Positions 39,057 through 48,339 of a stretch of 64,000 nt of DNA are shown in pieces. The position numbers and the translations under genes were made by a program. This DNA comes from Sulfitobacter sp. D7 (lineage in GTDB: Bacteria; Pseudomonadota; Alphaproteobacteria; Rhodobacterales; Rhodobacteraceae): assembly GCF_003611275.1 (NCBI RefSeq), contig NZ_CP020694.1, positions 1,426,001-1,490,000 on the forward strand. Direction: 5' to 3'. The notes beneath the pieces were generated by a model. It did not search any database. It had not been told where the DNA came from and saw only the letters and a program-made list of their open reading frames with translations. Within the stretch, counting starts at the first letter, position 1. The number at the start of each line of letters is the position of its first letter.

Positions 39057-40463
39057 TCAGCAGCTGTAGTACATGCCGAATTCGACGGGGTGTGGGGTCT
39101 GTTCGAATTTCAGAACCTCTTCCATCTTCAGCCCGATATAGCCTTCGATCTGGTCGCGGGTGAACACGTCACCGGCCAGCAGGTAGTCCATGTCCTTGGA
39201 CAGTTCGTCTAGCGCTTCGCGCAGCGAACCGGCCACTGTCGGGATGTCCGCCAGCTCTTCTGCGGGCAGGTCATAGAGGTTCTTGTCCATCGCCTCGCCC
39301 GGATCGATCTTGTTCTTGATGCCGTCAAGGCCAGCCATCAAGAGGGCCGAGAAGGCCAGATAGGGGTTCGCCGCCGGATCGGGGAAACGGGCCTCAACGC
39401 GCTTGGCTTTGGGGCTTTCGGTCCATGGGATACGCACGCAGCCCGACCGGTTACGCGCGGAATAGGCGCGCAGAACGGGGGCTTCAAAACCCGGGATCAG
39501 ACGCTTGTAGCTGTTGGTCGTCGGGTTGGTGAAGGCGTTGAGCGATTTGGCGTGGGTCAGAATGCCGCCGATGAACCACAGCGCTTCTTGGCTGAGGTCG
39601 GCGTATTTGTCACCTGCAAACAGCGGCTTGCCGTCTTTCCAGATCGACATGTTCACGTGCATACCAGAGCCGTTGTCGCCAAAGATCGGCTTGGGCATGA
39701 AGGTGGCCGACTTGCCATAGGCATGAGCCACGTTGTGAACCACGTATTTGTATTTCTGGATTTCGTCCGCCTGTTCGGTCAATTCACCAAAGATCAGACC
39801 CAGTTCGTGCTGGCAGGACGCAACTTCGTGGTGGTGCTTGTCGACCTTCATGCCAAGGCGCTTCATCGTCGAAAGCATCTCGGCGCGCAGGTCTTGGGCT
39901 TCGTCCACCGGGTTCACCGGGAAGTAGCCGCCCTTGAGGCCCGGGCGGTGACCCATGTTGCCCATTTCATAATCGGTGTCGGAGTTCCACGAGCCGTCGG
40001 ATGCGTCAACTTCGTAAGATACCTTGTTGATCTGGTTCGAGAACTTGACGTTGTCGAAAAGGAAGAACTCGGCCTCGGGGCCAAAGTAGGCATTGTCGCC
40101 GATGCCGGAGGAGCGCAGATAGGCTTCGGCTTTTTCGGCGGTGCCGCGGGGGTCACGCTCATAGCTTTCGCCGGTGTCGGGCTCGGCGATGGAGCAATGC
40201 AGACAGATCGTGGTTTCTGCATAGAAGGGATCGACATAGGCGGTGCTGACGTCGGGCATCAGCTTCATGTCGGAGGCTTCGATGCTTTTCCAACCTGCGA
40301 TGGACGAGCCGTCGAACATGAAGCCTTCTTCGAGGAAATCTTCGTCGACCAGATCGCTTACGATGGTAACGTGCTGCAAGGCGCCGCGGGTGTCAGTGAA
40401 GCGGATGTCGACATATTCGATGCCTTCATCTTTGATTTTGCTCAGGAATTCCTGGGTATCCAT
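39057..40463 (-). CDS. glnA: Glutamine synthetase type I
   Basis: 468 residues. The beta-grasp domain ([19 protein letters not shown]) and catalytic domain ([25 protein letters not shown]) are clear. The adenylylation site is Tyr in DKNLYDLP (about residue 398), so activity is set by GlnE/GlnB signalling. It makes glutamine from glutamate and ammonium. glnB lies 49 bases upstream on the same strand, the classic alphaproteobacterial pair. Confidence 0.97.
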   Translation of the reverse strand: MDTQEFLSKIKDEGIEYVDIRFTDTRGALQHVTIVSDLVDEDFLEEGFMFDGSSIAGWKSIEASDMKLMPDVSTAYVDPFYAETTICLHCSIAEPDTGESYERDPRGTAEKAEAYLRSSGIGDNAYFGPEAEFFLFDNVKFSNQINKVSYEVDASDGSWNSDTDYEMGNMGHRPGLKGGYFPVNPVDEAQDLRAEMLSTMKRLGMKVDKHHHEVASCQHELGLIFGELTEQADEIQKYKYVVHNVAHAYGKSATFMPKPIFGDNGSGMHVNMSIWKDGKPLFAGDKYADLSQEALWFIGGILTHAKSLNAFTNPTTNSYKRLIPGFEAPVLRAYSARNRSGCVRIPWTESPKAKRVEARFPDPAANPYLAFSALLMAGLDGIKNKIDPGEAMDKNLYDLPAEELADIPTVAGSLREALDELSKDMDYLLAGDVFTRDQIEGYIGLKMEEVLKFEQTPHPVEFGMYYSC

Positions 40464-40512
40464 CGTGTAGGTCCTTTATGGTCTATTCGTAGTCTGGGCC
40501 CGAAGGCCGATG

Positions 40513-40878
<366 letters not shown>

Positions 40879-40880
40879 TT

Positions 40881-40903
40881 ATGCTCTGGTTTCGACAGAG
40901 CAT
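40881..40903 (-). promoter_or_regulatory. Perfect inverted repeat upstream of glnB
   Basis: ATGCTCTG (40881-40888) and CAGAGCAT (40896-40903) with a 7-base loop, 30 bases before the glnB ATG. It may be a hairpin in the glnB-glnA leader or an operator. No known nitrogen regulator consensus was recognised. Confidence 0.5.
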
Positions 40904-41062
40904 CCTGCCCGCGTAACGTCCAGCGCCGGGCAGGGGGTAACATGGCGCGGCGGATGCATTTGCCAAGGGGCGCTGAGAATTTGCGCACCTTGCCTAATAA
41001 ATAAGCATTCGTGAATCGGTCTCAGGCTGTACCTTTGGGCGGCAGTTGCTAGATCCCATTGC

Positions 41063-41917
41063 ATGACCATTTCCGAGATCACCCGTGAGAGCCTTGATGT
41101 TGCACTGTTGCGCAAGCAGCCGGGGCATAAATACGACCACGGCCATGCGCTGATCCTGTCCGGCGGGCCGGGCCAGACCGGTGCCGCACGGATGGCGGCG
41201 CGCGCGGCACTGAGGATCGGCGCCGGGGCTGTGACATTGGGCGTGCCGCCAGCGGCGCAGCTTGAAACGGCGATGCAAGTCACGGCGATCATGCTGCAAA
41301 GAGTGCCGGATGGCGCGGCGCTGTCGGAGGCGTTGAAAGACAGCCGGATCAATGCGCTTTGCCTTGGTCCCGCCTTGGGATTGGGGGCGCGTGCGGCGGA
41401 CATGGTCAAGGCCGCCCTTGCCGCGCCCCAAGTTGTTCTGGACGCTGATGCGATCACCCTGCTGTCGCAAGACGCTGATCTGCGCGCCGCCCTTCACCCC
41501 GGCTGCGTCCTGACCCCCCATATGGGAGAGTTCGCCCGGCTGGCCCCCGATTTGGCGGAGGCCGCCAAGGATGAGGGGCAGGGCGCCAAAGCGCAGGCCG
41601 CCCGGGATGCTGCCGTGCGATTTGGGTGCGTGGTCTTGCTGAAAGGGCCCGAGACGATCATCGCCACGCCTGAGGGGGACCTGCGGCGTCACCGTGCGAC
41701 CCAAGACCGCGCGACACCGTGGTTGGCCACTGCGGGGGCGGGCGATGTGTTGGCGGGGCTTATTACCGGCCTGCTCGCGCGGGGGGTCGCACCGGTAGAG
41801 GCGGCCACCCTCGCCACATGGATGCATGCGGAGGCGGCGTTGCTGCACGGCCCGGGGCTGATCGCTGAGGACCTGCCGGACCTGATGCCACAGGTGTTGC
41901 GCGACTTGGGGGTCTAA
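41063..41917 (+). CDS. nnrD: ADP-dependent NAD(P)H-hydrate dehydratase
   Basis: 284 residues; matches the C-terminal half of YjeF proteins. Motifs: SGGPGQTGAARMAARAALR, VLDADAITLL, LTPHMGEFARL and TAGAGDVLAGLITGLLARG. It repairs hydrated NAD(P)H. The epimerase half (NnrE) is not fused, so it should be encoded elsewhere. Its last 4 bases overlap the convergent Hint gene. Confidence 0.93.
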   Translation: MTISEITRESLDVALLRKQPGHKYDHGHALILSGGPGQTGAARMAARAALRIGAGAVTLGVPPAAQLETAMQVTAIMLQRVPDGAALSEALKDSRINALCLGPALGLGARAADMVKAALAAPQVVLDADAITLLSQDADLRAALHPGCVLTPHMGEFARLAPDLAEAAKDEGQGAKAQAARDAAVRFGCVVLLKGPETIIATPEGDLRRHRATQDRATPWLATAGAGDVLAGLITGLLARGVAPVEAATLATWMHAEAALLHGPGLIAEDLPDLMPQVLRDLGV

Positions 41918-42435
41918 GCGGCGTGCAGCACCGCGCCGCGAGCGCGGGCGGCATCGGCGGTGCCAAGCTCCAGCCCATCGGCATAGATGATATGCGGGCC
42001 GTTGCAGAAAATCTGGATCAACGTCGTCTCTTCCTCACCCAGATCGGTGATGAATTCCTCGTCGACCAATGCGCGCGCTGCGACCAAGGCGCGTTCGGAG
42101 TTGAAAAGCGCCCGCGCGCGCCAATCGCGCACCAGCAGCATCTGATCCCCGGCGAGCTGCACATCGCGTTCGGGCCGCGTGTGGCCCAGCGATCCTGCCG
42201 CCAGCGCGATGCGCCGCACCTTGCGGGTCGTGCGTTGAATATGGAGGATTTTGGCAAAGCCACTGTCGCGCGTGATGACCCGATCCCCGACCGAGAGGAA
42301 CTCAACCGGGATTTCACCGTCCAGCGTCAGAATTAGGGCGCCCTGCACAAGACCGGTGTCCAGCGCAGCAAATGGGGAAAACTGCCCCCCACGGCGATCG
42401 TTGTCGCCTACGCACCCGACCGTATTCGGTTTCAT
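41914..42435 (-). CDS. Stand-alone Hint-domain protein
   Basis: 173 residues. The Hint fold starts at about residue 28 (TGLVQGALILTLDGEIPVEFLSVGDRVITRDSG) and goes on with AGDQMLLVRDWRARALF and FCNGPHIIYADGLELGT. The position usually held by Cys/Ser at the splice junction is a glycine/alanine (VQGALI), so self-cleavage is doubtful. Roseobacters have many such Hint proteins, often at the C-terminus of secreted haemolysin-like proteins; here no partner domain is present. Function unknown. Confidence 0.8.
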   Translation of the reverse strand: MKPNTVGCVGDNDRRGGQFSPFAALDTGLVQGALILTLDGEIPVEFLSVGDRVITRDSGFAKILHIQRTTRKVRRIALAAGSLGHTRPERDVQLAGDQMLLVRDWRARALFNSERALVAARALVDEEFITDLGEEETTLIQIFCNGPHIIYADGLELGTADAARARGAVLHAA

Positions 42436-42569
42436 GGGCGTCTCTTTCTATTGTACCTGCCTCAGGTATCACCAACCATATGCAAACATCTGGTTAATGT
42501 CTTGTGCTTTTTTGCTCTCGCATCTGCCGCGCGGGTTTGCTAATCAGCGCGGGCACCGGTTGGTGCAGT

Positions 42570-42653
42570 GCGGGTGTGGCGGAATTGGTAGACGCACCAG
42601 ATTTAGGTTCTGGCGCCTATGGCGTGGGGGTTCGAGTCCCTTCACCCGCACCA
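42570..42653 (+). tRNA. tRNA-Leu (anticodon UAG)
   Basis: Acceptor arms GCGGGTG (42570-42576) and CACCCGC (42643-42649) pair fully, and the CCA end is encoded (42651-42653). The anticodon loop reads TTTAGGT, giving UAG for CUA and related leucine codons. A long variable arm and the GTTCGAGTCC T-loop are visible. 84 bases. Confidence 0.96.
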
Positions 42654-42703
42654 CTTCCCCTCTTAAATGACGGATATTTCAGGCTTTTCGCGGACGCTTT
42701 CGT

Positions 42704-43633
42704 TCAACCCAGAACCGTCAACCAAAGCCATACCGTCAAGATCGAACTGCCCGTCGCGATCAGCACGGAGCTTGCCGCGACACGGCGCGCGCGGCCGTAC
42801 ATATTGGCGAAAATATAGGCGTTGAACCCCGGTGCCATGGCCGCCGTCAGCACGCCGGACCGAAATCCCGCCTGCGGCAGGTCAAACATGGTGCCAAAGC
42901 TCCAGACCAGCGCGGGATGTACCAAGAGGGCGATGGCGCAGACCATGAGGATCGCTTTCATGTCGCCTTCGGGCTTGTATTGCAGCAGCACCCCGCCAAG
43001 CGCAAAGAGGGCGGCAGGCAGAGCGGCGCGGACAATGAGCGACAGCGCGTCATCCACCACACCGGGGATCGGCAAGCCGCTGAGGTTGACGGCAAATCCG
43101 CCAAGGATCGCAATCACCAGCGCGTTGCGGAACATCGCGCGGCTGACGTTGCGCAACAGCGACAGGCCCGATTGCCCGCGGTTGCGCACGAATTCCATCA
43201 CCGTGATGCCCAAGCCATAGCAAAAGGGCGCGTGGAACGACAGGATCGCATAGTTTCCGGCCAGCGCCTCTGGCCCATAGGCGCGTTCGGTGATCGGTAG
43301 GCCCAAGAGGATCGAGTTCGAGAACAAGCAACAAAACCCGATCGCCACACTGTCCTCCCAATCGCGGCGAAAGAGCACCCGCGCGCCGAGGATGCCAAGC
43401 GCAAAGCACAGCGCCGCCCCGCCGTAGAAACTGCTTAGAAGACGCGGGTCATAGCTGCTGGAAAGATCAATGCGGGCAATGGCTTGGAACAACAGGCAGG
43501 GGATGGCGAAATTTTGGGTGAATTTCATCACCCCGTCGATGCCAGAGACGGGGAACAGCCCGCGCCAGACTGCCACGTAACCAAAGCCGATGACCAGAAA
43601 GACCGGCAGAATAACGTCTAAAAGAGTTTGCAC
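42704..43633 (-). CDS. AEC-family (auxin efflux carrier-like) permease
   Basis: 309 residues, ten or so membrane helices in two halves. It starts LLDVILPVFLVIGFGYVAVWRG and contains QNFAIPCLLFQAIA, and the second-half repeat AALPAALFALGGVLLQYK followed by TAAMAPGFNAYIFA. The AEC family exports small carboxylates such as malate or malonate and some amino acids in bacteria. Substrate not visible. It is downstream of the MBL gene on the same strand by 63 bases. Confidence 0.9.
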   Translation of the reverse strand: MQTLLDVILPVFLVIGFGYVAVWRGLFPVSGIDGVMKFTQNFAIPCLLFQAIARIDLSSSYDPRLLSSFYGGAALCFALGILGARVLFRRDWEDSVAIGFCCLFSNSILLGLPITERAYGPEALAGNYAILSFHAPFCYGLGITVMEFVRNRGQSGLSLLRNVSRAMFRNALVIAILGGFAVNLSGLPIPGVVDDALSLIVRAALPAALFALGGVLLQYKPEGDMKAILMVCAIALLVHPALVWSFGTMFDLPQAGFRSGVLTAAMAPGFNAYIFANMYGRARRVAASSVLIATGSSILTVWLWLTVLG

Positions 43634-43696
43634 TTAAAAGGGGCCTTTTGGGGGCTCGCCGGGGGCGCCGACCCTCTGGCCTGCGCCCGGCGCCGC

Positions 43697-44506
43697 CTAG
43701 TCTGAATGAGGAAGGGGGAAATGAAGGGTCAGCCCGTCATAGGCCGGTTGAATATGATCCGGCGTCTCTGCGGCGACGGTGTGGTAATCAAGATCGTTGT
43801 GCATATTGGTCAGAACGGCGGTTTGTGGGGCCACCCGGTCGATCCACTCCAACGTCTGCGCCAAATGGCTATGGGTTGGATGCGGGTCACGGCGCAGCGC
43901 ATCGACGATCCAGCAGCGCAGGTTGTCCATCATCGGCCAGCAGTCCTCGGGAATGGCTGAGACATCGGGCAAATAGACGATATCGTCAAAGCGAAAGCCA
44001 AGCGCGTCGATATTGCCGTGGGTCACGGAAAAGGGCGCGAATTCGAGCGTGCCGCCGGGGCCGTCGATGCGGACTTCGCCGGTGATGTCATGCATGTCGA
44101 GGATGGGCGGATAGCTGGACCATTCGGGCTGCACGAAAGCATAGCCGAAGCGCTCGATCAGCGCGTCCCGCGTGGGCGCATCGGCCCAGACCGGCAGGCG
44201 GGCGCGCATGTTCATTACCACCATGCGCAGGTCATCCAGCCCGTGCACGTGGTCCGCATGGGCATGGGTGTAGATCACCGCATCAAGCCGTCCGACGCCC
44301 GCGTCGAGAAGTTGGCTGCGCATGTCGGGGGAGGTGTCGATCAGAACGGTGGTTGTGCCCGCATCCGTCACCCGCTCCACAAGGATCGAGCAGCGGCGGC
44401 GGGCGTTTTTGGGCTCATTCGGGTCGCAGTCCCCCCAGTGGCCGCCGATCCGCGGCACGCCCCCGGAAGAGCCGCTGCCCAATATGGTCACCCGCAGCTC
44501 AGCCAT
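43697..44506 (-). CDS. MBL-fold metallohydrolase (PhnP-like)
   Basis: 269 residues from the ATG at 44506. Metal motif HAHADHVHGLDD (HxHxDH, about 80-91), downstream histidine in SVTHGNID, and DVSAIPE and LTNMHNDLDY at the end. PhnP-like enzymes split cyclic phosphodiesters; this copy follows tatD, a common pair. Its start codon shares one base with the tatD stop (TGATG), so it is translated with it. Confidence 0.9.
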   Translation of the reverse strand: MAELRVTILGSGSSGGVPRIGGHWGDCDPNEPKNARRRCSILVERVTDAGTTTVLIDTSPDMRSQLLDAGVGRLDAVIYTHAHADHVHGLDDLRMVVMNMRARLPVWADAPTRDALIERFGYAFVQPEWSSYPPILDMHDITGEVRIDGPGGTLEFAPFSVTHGNIDALGFRFDDIVYLPDVSAIPEDCWPMMDNLRCWIVDALRRDPHPTHSHLAQTLEWIDRVAPQTAVLTNMHNDLDYHTVAAETPDHIQPAYDGLTLHFPLPHSD

Positions 44507-45312
44507 CAGCGCGCGGGCTCCCAAGCGGCGGCTTTCGCAAATAGCCGCTCGAAATTCTCCTGCGTGCGGGCCGCGAAATCGGCGTAGTCGAGGCCGAATG
44601 TCTCTGCCGCGCGGCGGGCGGTATGGGCGGTGAAGGCGGGCTCATTCGGCTTGCCCCGATGCGGGGGCGGCGCGAGGTAGGGCGCGTCAGTTTCCACCAA
44701 GATACGGTCGAGCGGGGCTTGGCTGAAGATATCGCGCAGATCTTGCGACTTGGGAAAGGCGGTGATGCCGGACATCGCCAGGTAAAACCCCAGGTCCAGC
44801 GCAGCGCGGGCCAGTTCAGCCGAGGAGGAGAAGCAATGCATGACACAGGAATAGGCACCTTGCGCATGTTCCTCGCGCAGGATGCGGGCAATGTCGTCAT
44901 CCGCATCGCGGGCGTGGATGATCAACGGCAGGCCACTTTCCCGCGCCGCGGCGATATGGATGCGCAGGGAGGTCTTTTGCACCTCCGCACTCTCGGCGGT
45001 GTAGTGGTAATCAAGGCCGGTCTCACCGATGCCGACCATCTTGGGGTGGCGGGTCAGGGCGAGCAACTCATCGACCGAGGCGAGCGGTTCTTCGGCGGCG
45101 GACATCGGGTGGGTGCCCGCGGCGTAGAACACCGGATCATGCGCCTCGGCAATGGCGCGCACGGCGGGCTCATTCTTTAGCCGGGTGCAGATGGTGACCA
45201 TGCGCGTGACGCCTGCGTCAGCGGCGCGGGCGATGACGGCGGGCAGGTCTTCTTGCAGGCTCTCGAAGTCGAGGTGGCAATGGCTGTCGGTGATGTGGGG
45301 CGTGTCGGTCAT
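44506..45312 (-). CDS. tatD: TatD-family deoxyribonuclease
   Basis: 268 residues. Metal ligands in DSHCHLDF near the start, GETGLDYHY (about 92-100), HARDADDDI (about 127-135), HCFSSS and ETDAPYLAPPPHRGKPNEP. TIM-barrel hydrolase with 3'-5' exonuclease activity in known members. It lies between holB (13 bases) and the MBL gene in the operon. Confidence 0.95.
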   Translation of the reverse strand: MTDTPHITDSHCHLDFESLQEDLPAVIARAADAGVTRMVTICTRLKNEPAVRAIAEAHDPVFYAAGTHPMSAAEEPLASVDELLALTRHPKMVGIGETGLDYHYTAESAEVQKTSLRIHIAAARESGLPLIIHARDADDDIARILREEHAQGAYSCVMHCFSSSAELARAALDLGFYLAMSGITAFPKSQDLRDIFSQAPLDRILVETDAPYLAPPPHRGKPNEPAFTAHTARRAAETFGLDYADFAARTQENFERLFAKAAAWEPAR

Positions 45313-45325
45313 GCTGTCCTTTCGG

Positions 45326-46438
45326 CTATCGCGGCGCCGTCTGGCCTATCTGCCGCAGGGTATCTAGGACCAGCGCGGCAGGGTCAAGGTTCACCGCCAG
45401 TCCATGGCGGGCGCGGTCGGATATCTGTTGCGCGGCATCGGCCCAAGCGCGGCCCTGTGCGGGACTGGGCGAGAGACGTTGCAGCACGGCGATCTCATCG
45501 GGGCAGGCGGCTCGCGCAGGCGGCGCACCAGTGGCCCCGGTGCGTGCCAGACGGACCAACAGCAGGTCGAGCAGGGTAAAAAGCAGGTCGAGCTTGGCTT
45601 CGGCCCCGCGCTGTGCTGCGGCTTCGGCCAGCTTGATGGCGCGGCCTCGGTCGAGTTGCGGCAGCGAAGAGATCAGCCCCACAAGATCGGCATAGGTTTT
45701 GACCCCGCCCATCAGCGACAGGCGCAGCGCGCCGCCGACCGACCCACCGGAAAGCTCGGCCAGCGCTCCGGGGTCGCCCTCGACCTCCACCCCCGAGCCG
45801 GCCAACGCCTCGGCCATCTGGTCCGCGTCGAGCGTGCCAAGCCGCAGCGTACGGCAACGCGAGCGAATGGTGGGCAACAGGCTGGAGGGTTGATGGCTCA
45901 GCAGCAGCAGGATGGCCCGTTCTGGCGGTTCTTCCAGCATCTTGAGCAAGGCATTGGCGGCGTTGGGGTTCATCTCATCCGCGTCGTCGATGATGACCAC
46001 GCGGCGGCCCCCGTCGGCGGCGGACATCTGGAAGAACCCGTTTAGCGCGCGGATGTCATCGACGACGATCTGCTTGCGCATTTTCTTGGTGTCGGGGTTC
46101 AGCGTGCGGGTGACGGATTTCAGCCCCGCTTCGGCCCCGGCGGCCACACGGCGGGCGACAGGATGCTCGGGGTCGATCTCAAGCGTGTCAGCCGGGGGCA
46201 GGTCGAACATGCCGCCATCGGGGTCGGGCGTGGCCAAAAGGAACCGCGCGATACGCCATGCCAGCGTCGCTTTGCCGACGCCGCGTGGGCCGGTCAGCAT
46301 CCAGGCGTGGTGCAATTTTCCGCTGTTAAACGCGTCGAGAAAGGCGGCCTCGGCTGCGCTTTGGCCGATCAGTTTCGGCGTGTCGCGCGGGTGGCGGGCA
46401 CCTTCCACACGGTCTGGCTGGGGGGCGTCGTCTGTCAT
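45326..46438 (-). CDS. holB: DNA polymerase III delta' subunit
   Basis: 370 residues. Clamp-loader AAA+ domain with GPRGVGKATLAW (Walker A variant, threonine replaced by alanine) at about 50-61, and VVIIDDADEMNPNAANALLKMLEEPP. The changed P-loop fits delta', which does not hydrolyse ATP. It loads the sliding clamp with gamma/tau and delta. Gene order tmk-holB-tatD is conserved in many bacteria. Confidence 0.94.
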   Translation of the reverse strand: MTDDAPQPDRVEGARHPRDTPKLIGQSAAEAAFLDAFNSGKLHHAWMLTGPRGVGKATLAWRIARFLLATPDPDGGMFDLPPADTLEIDPEHPVARRVAAGAEAGLKSVTRTLNPDTKKMRKQIVVDDIRALNGFFQMSAADGGRRVVIIDDADEMNPNAANALLKMLEEPPERAILLLLSHQPSSLLPTIRSRCRTLRLGTLDADQMAEALAGSGVEVEGDPGALAELSGGSVGGALRLSLMGGVKTYADLVGLISSLPQLDRGRAIKLAEAAAQRGAEAKLDLLFTLLDLLLVRLARTGATGAPPARAACPDEIAVLQRLSPSPAQGRAWADAAQQISDRARHGLAVNLDPAALVLDTLRQIGQTAPR

Positions 46439-46485
46439 GGCCTCGGTCTAGCATGTTTCGCCGCAGAGGGAAGCGGGCAGGGCGA

Positions 46486-47130
46486 TCACCCCAAGTGGGC
46501 GGTCACGGTCGCGGTCACGTCATGGGCCACGCTGTCCATGTCGCGGCCCCCGTCGATCACTTGGAAACGGTCGCTGAATTCTTCGGCAAGGCTTAGAAAA
46601 CCGGCCCGCATCTTGGCCTGAAGCTCGACGCCGAAATCCTCAAACCGCTCCTCCGCCGTCTGGCGTGACAAGGCGCGCTCCAGCCCATTGGCCGGGTCCA
46701 TGTCGATCAACAGGGTCAGGTCAGGCTCTACGCCGATCATCAGCGCATGCAGATCGTCCACCATCTGCCGCAGATCACCGCGCGAGAGGCCCTGATACAT
46801 CCGCGTGCTGTCAGCAAAACGGTCGCAGATGACGATCTTTCCTGCCTCCAGGGCGGGGCGAATGGTCCGCTCCAGATGGTCGCGGCGGGCGGCGGTAAAA
46901 AGCAGGATTTCGGTCTGAGCCGACCAGCGATCGGGATCGCCCTGCAAGACGAGCGCGCGGATTTCTTCGGCCCCCGGGCTGCCGCCCGGTTCGCGGGTCA
47001 GCACGACGTCATGGCCCTGCGCTGTCAGATGGTCTGCCAAAAGCCGCGCTTGGGTGGATTTGCCGGACCCGTCGATGCCTTCGAACGTCACGAAGAGGCC
47101 CGGCGCGCGGGCCTTCTCTACGCTGGTCAC
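46486..47130 (-). CDS. tmk: Thymidylate kinase
   Basis: 214 residues, starting at GTG 47130 (GTGA overlap with the dacA-like stop). P-loop FEGIDGSGKSTQARLL, the DRX motif ICDRFADSTRMYQG and the LID region RQTAEERFEDFG. It phosphorylates dTMP to dTDP. Confidence 0.96.
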   Translation of the reverse strand: MTSVEKARAPGLFVTFEGIDGSGKSTQARLLADHLTAQGHDVVLTREPGGSPGAEEIRALVLQGDPDRWSAQTEILLFTAARRDHLERTIRPALEAGKIVICDRFADSTRMYQGLSRGDLRQMVDDLHALMIGVEPDLTLLIDMDPANGLERALSRQTAEERFEDFGVELQAKMRAGFLSLAEEFSDRFQVIDGGRDMDSVAHDVTATVTAHLG

Positions 47131-48317
47131 GAAGCTTCCGCTTCCACGTCAGGGGTCGCCTGCGGCCCCGCGTTAAGGCGGTTCATCAGATGCAGCGCGG
47201 CGGCGGTCATTTTAACCATGAACCCCCCCGGCGCGATGGAGGCGGAGGCCACCAGCGGCACGCGCATGGCGGGCAATTCGCCCCGGTCGACCACCAGTTC
47301 GCCCAATTCGTCGCCCTTGCTGATCGGCGCTTGGAACGGGCCAGTATAGATCACCTCGGCTTCGATCTCATCCCCGCCGGTGACGGGCACCAGCATCGAC
47401 AGATCGTCCTTCAGCTCAAGCCCGACCGATTGGGTCGTGCCAAGGGCAACAGGCGCCTCGGCGATGCGGCTGCCCGCCGCGCCCAGATCGCGCTGCGTGA
47501 ACTGACGGAAGGCCCAGTTGACCACCGATTCAGCCTCCTGCGCGCGGGCAGCGGCGCTGTCGAGGCCCGACAGCACAAAGATCACCCGGCGGTCGCCCTG
47601 TTTGGCCGAACCGACGAGACCATAGCCCGCTTCGCTGGTGTGGCCCGTTTTCAGACCGTCCGCGCCGATGCCGAGACCCAAAAGCGGGTTGCGGTTGGTC
47701 TTGTTCTGCGGCGCACGGCCATCAAAGGCAAACTCACGTTCGGCAAAGAGCGGGTAGAACTGCGGGTAGTCCGAGATGATCCGGTTGGCCAGCAACCCAA
47801 GGTCGCGCACCGACATCAGATGCCCCGCCTGCGGCCAGCCGTTGGAGTTGGCGAAAGTGGAATTGGTCATCCCCATCTGCTGCGCTCGCTGTGTCATCAG
47901 CCGGGCAAAGCCGTATTCCGTGCCATCGGGGCTCAGCGCCTCTGCGATCACGGCGGAGGCGTCGTTGCCCGAGAGCACGATGATGCCCCGGATCAGGTCT
48001 TCGACAGAGATGCGGTCGGTGGTGTCGAGAAACATGGTCGAGCCACCATAGGACATGGCATGTTCGGACACGGGCAGTTTTTCGACAAGGTCGAGCCCGC
48101 CGTTCTGCTTGCCGCGTTCCACGGCCTCAAAGGCCATGTAGAGCGTCATCAGCTTGGACATCGACGCTGGCGGCAACGGCTCATCCGCGTTTTTGGCCAA
48201 CAGCACGGTGCCGGTGGTCTGGTCCAGCACATAGGCGGCAGTGGCGCGGGTATCGAAGGCGGCGGCAGGCTGGAGTGTCAGCACCAGCGCCACGGCGGCA
48301 GCAAAAAGGCGGATCAT
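47127..48317 (-). CDS. D-alanyl-D-alanine carboxypeptidase (PBP5/6 type)
   Basis: 396 residues from the ATG at 48317; another in-frame ATG at 48326 lies too close to GGAGG. Signal peptide about 1-20. The three penicillin-binding motifs are SMSK (52-55), SGN (116-118) and KTG (223-225). A C-terminal beta domain and an amphipathic end (PGGFMVKMTAAALHLMNRL) that can bind the membrane follow. It trims the terminal D-Ala of peptidoglycan stem peptides. Its stop overlaps the tmk start. Confidence 0.93.
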   Translation of the reverse strand: MIRLFAAAVALVLTLQPAAAFDTRATAAYVLDQTTGTVLLAKNADEPLPPASMSKLMTLYMAFEAVERGKQNGGLDLVEKLPVSEHAMSYGGSTMFLDTTDRISVEDLIRGIIVLSGNDASAVIAEALSPDGTEYGFARLMTQRAQQMGMTNSTFANSNGWPQAGHLMSVRDLGLLANRIISDYPQFYPLFAEREFAFDGRAPQNKTNRNPLLGLGIGADGLKTGHTSEAGYGLVGSAKQGDRRVIFVLSGLDSAAARAQEAESVVNWAFRQFTQRDLGAAGSRIAEAPVALGTTQSVGLELKDDLSMLVPVTGGDEIEAEVIYTGPFQAPISKGDELGELVVDRGELPAMRVPLVASASIAPGGFMVKMTAAALHLMNRLNAGPQATPDVEAEAS

Positions 48318-48339
48318 AGGAAGCATTTCCTCCGGTTTG

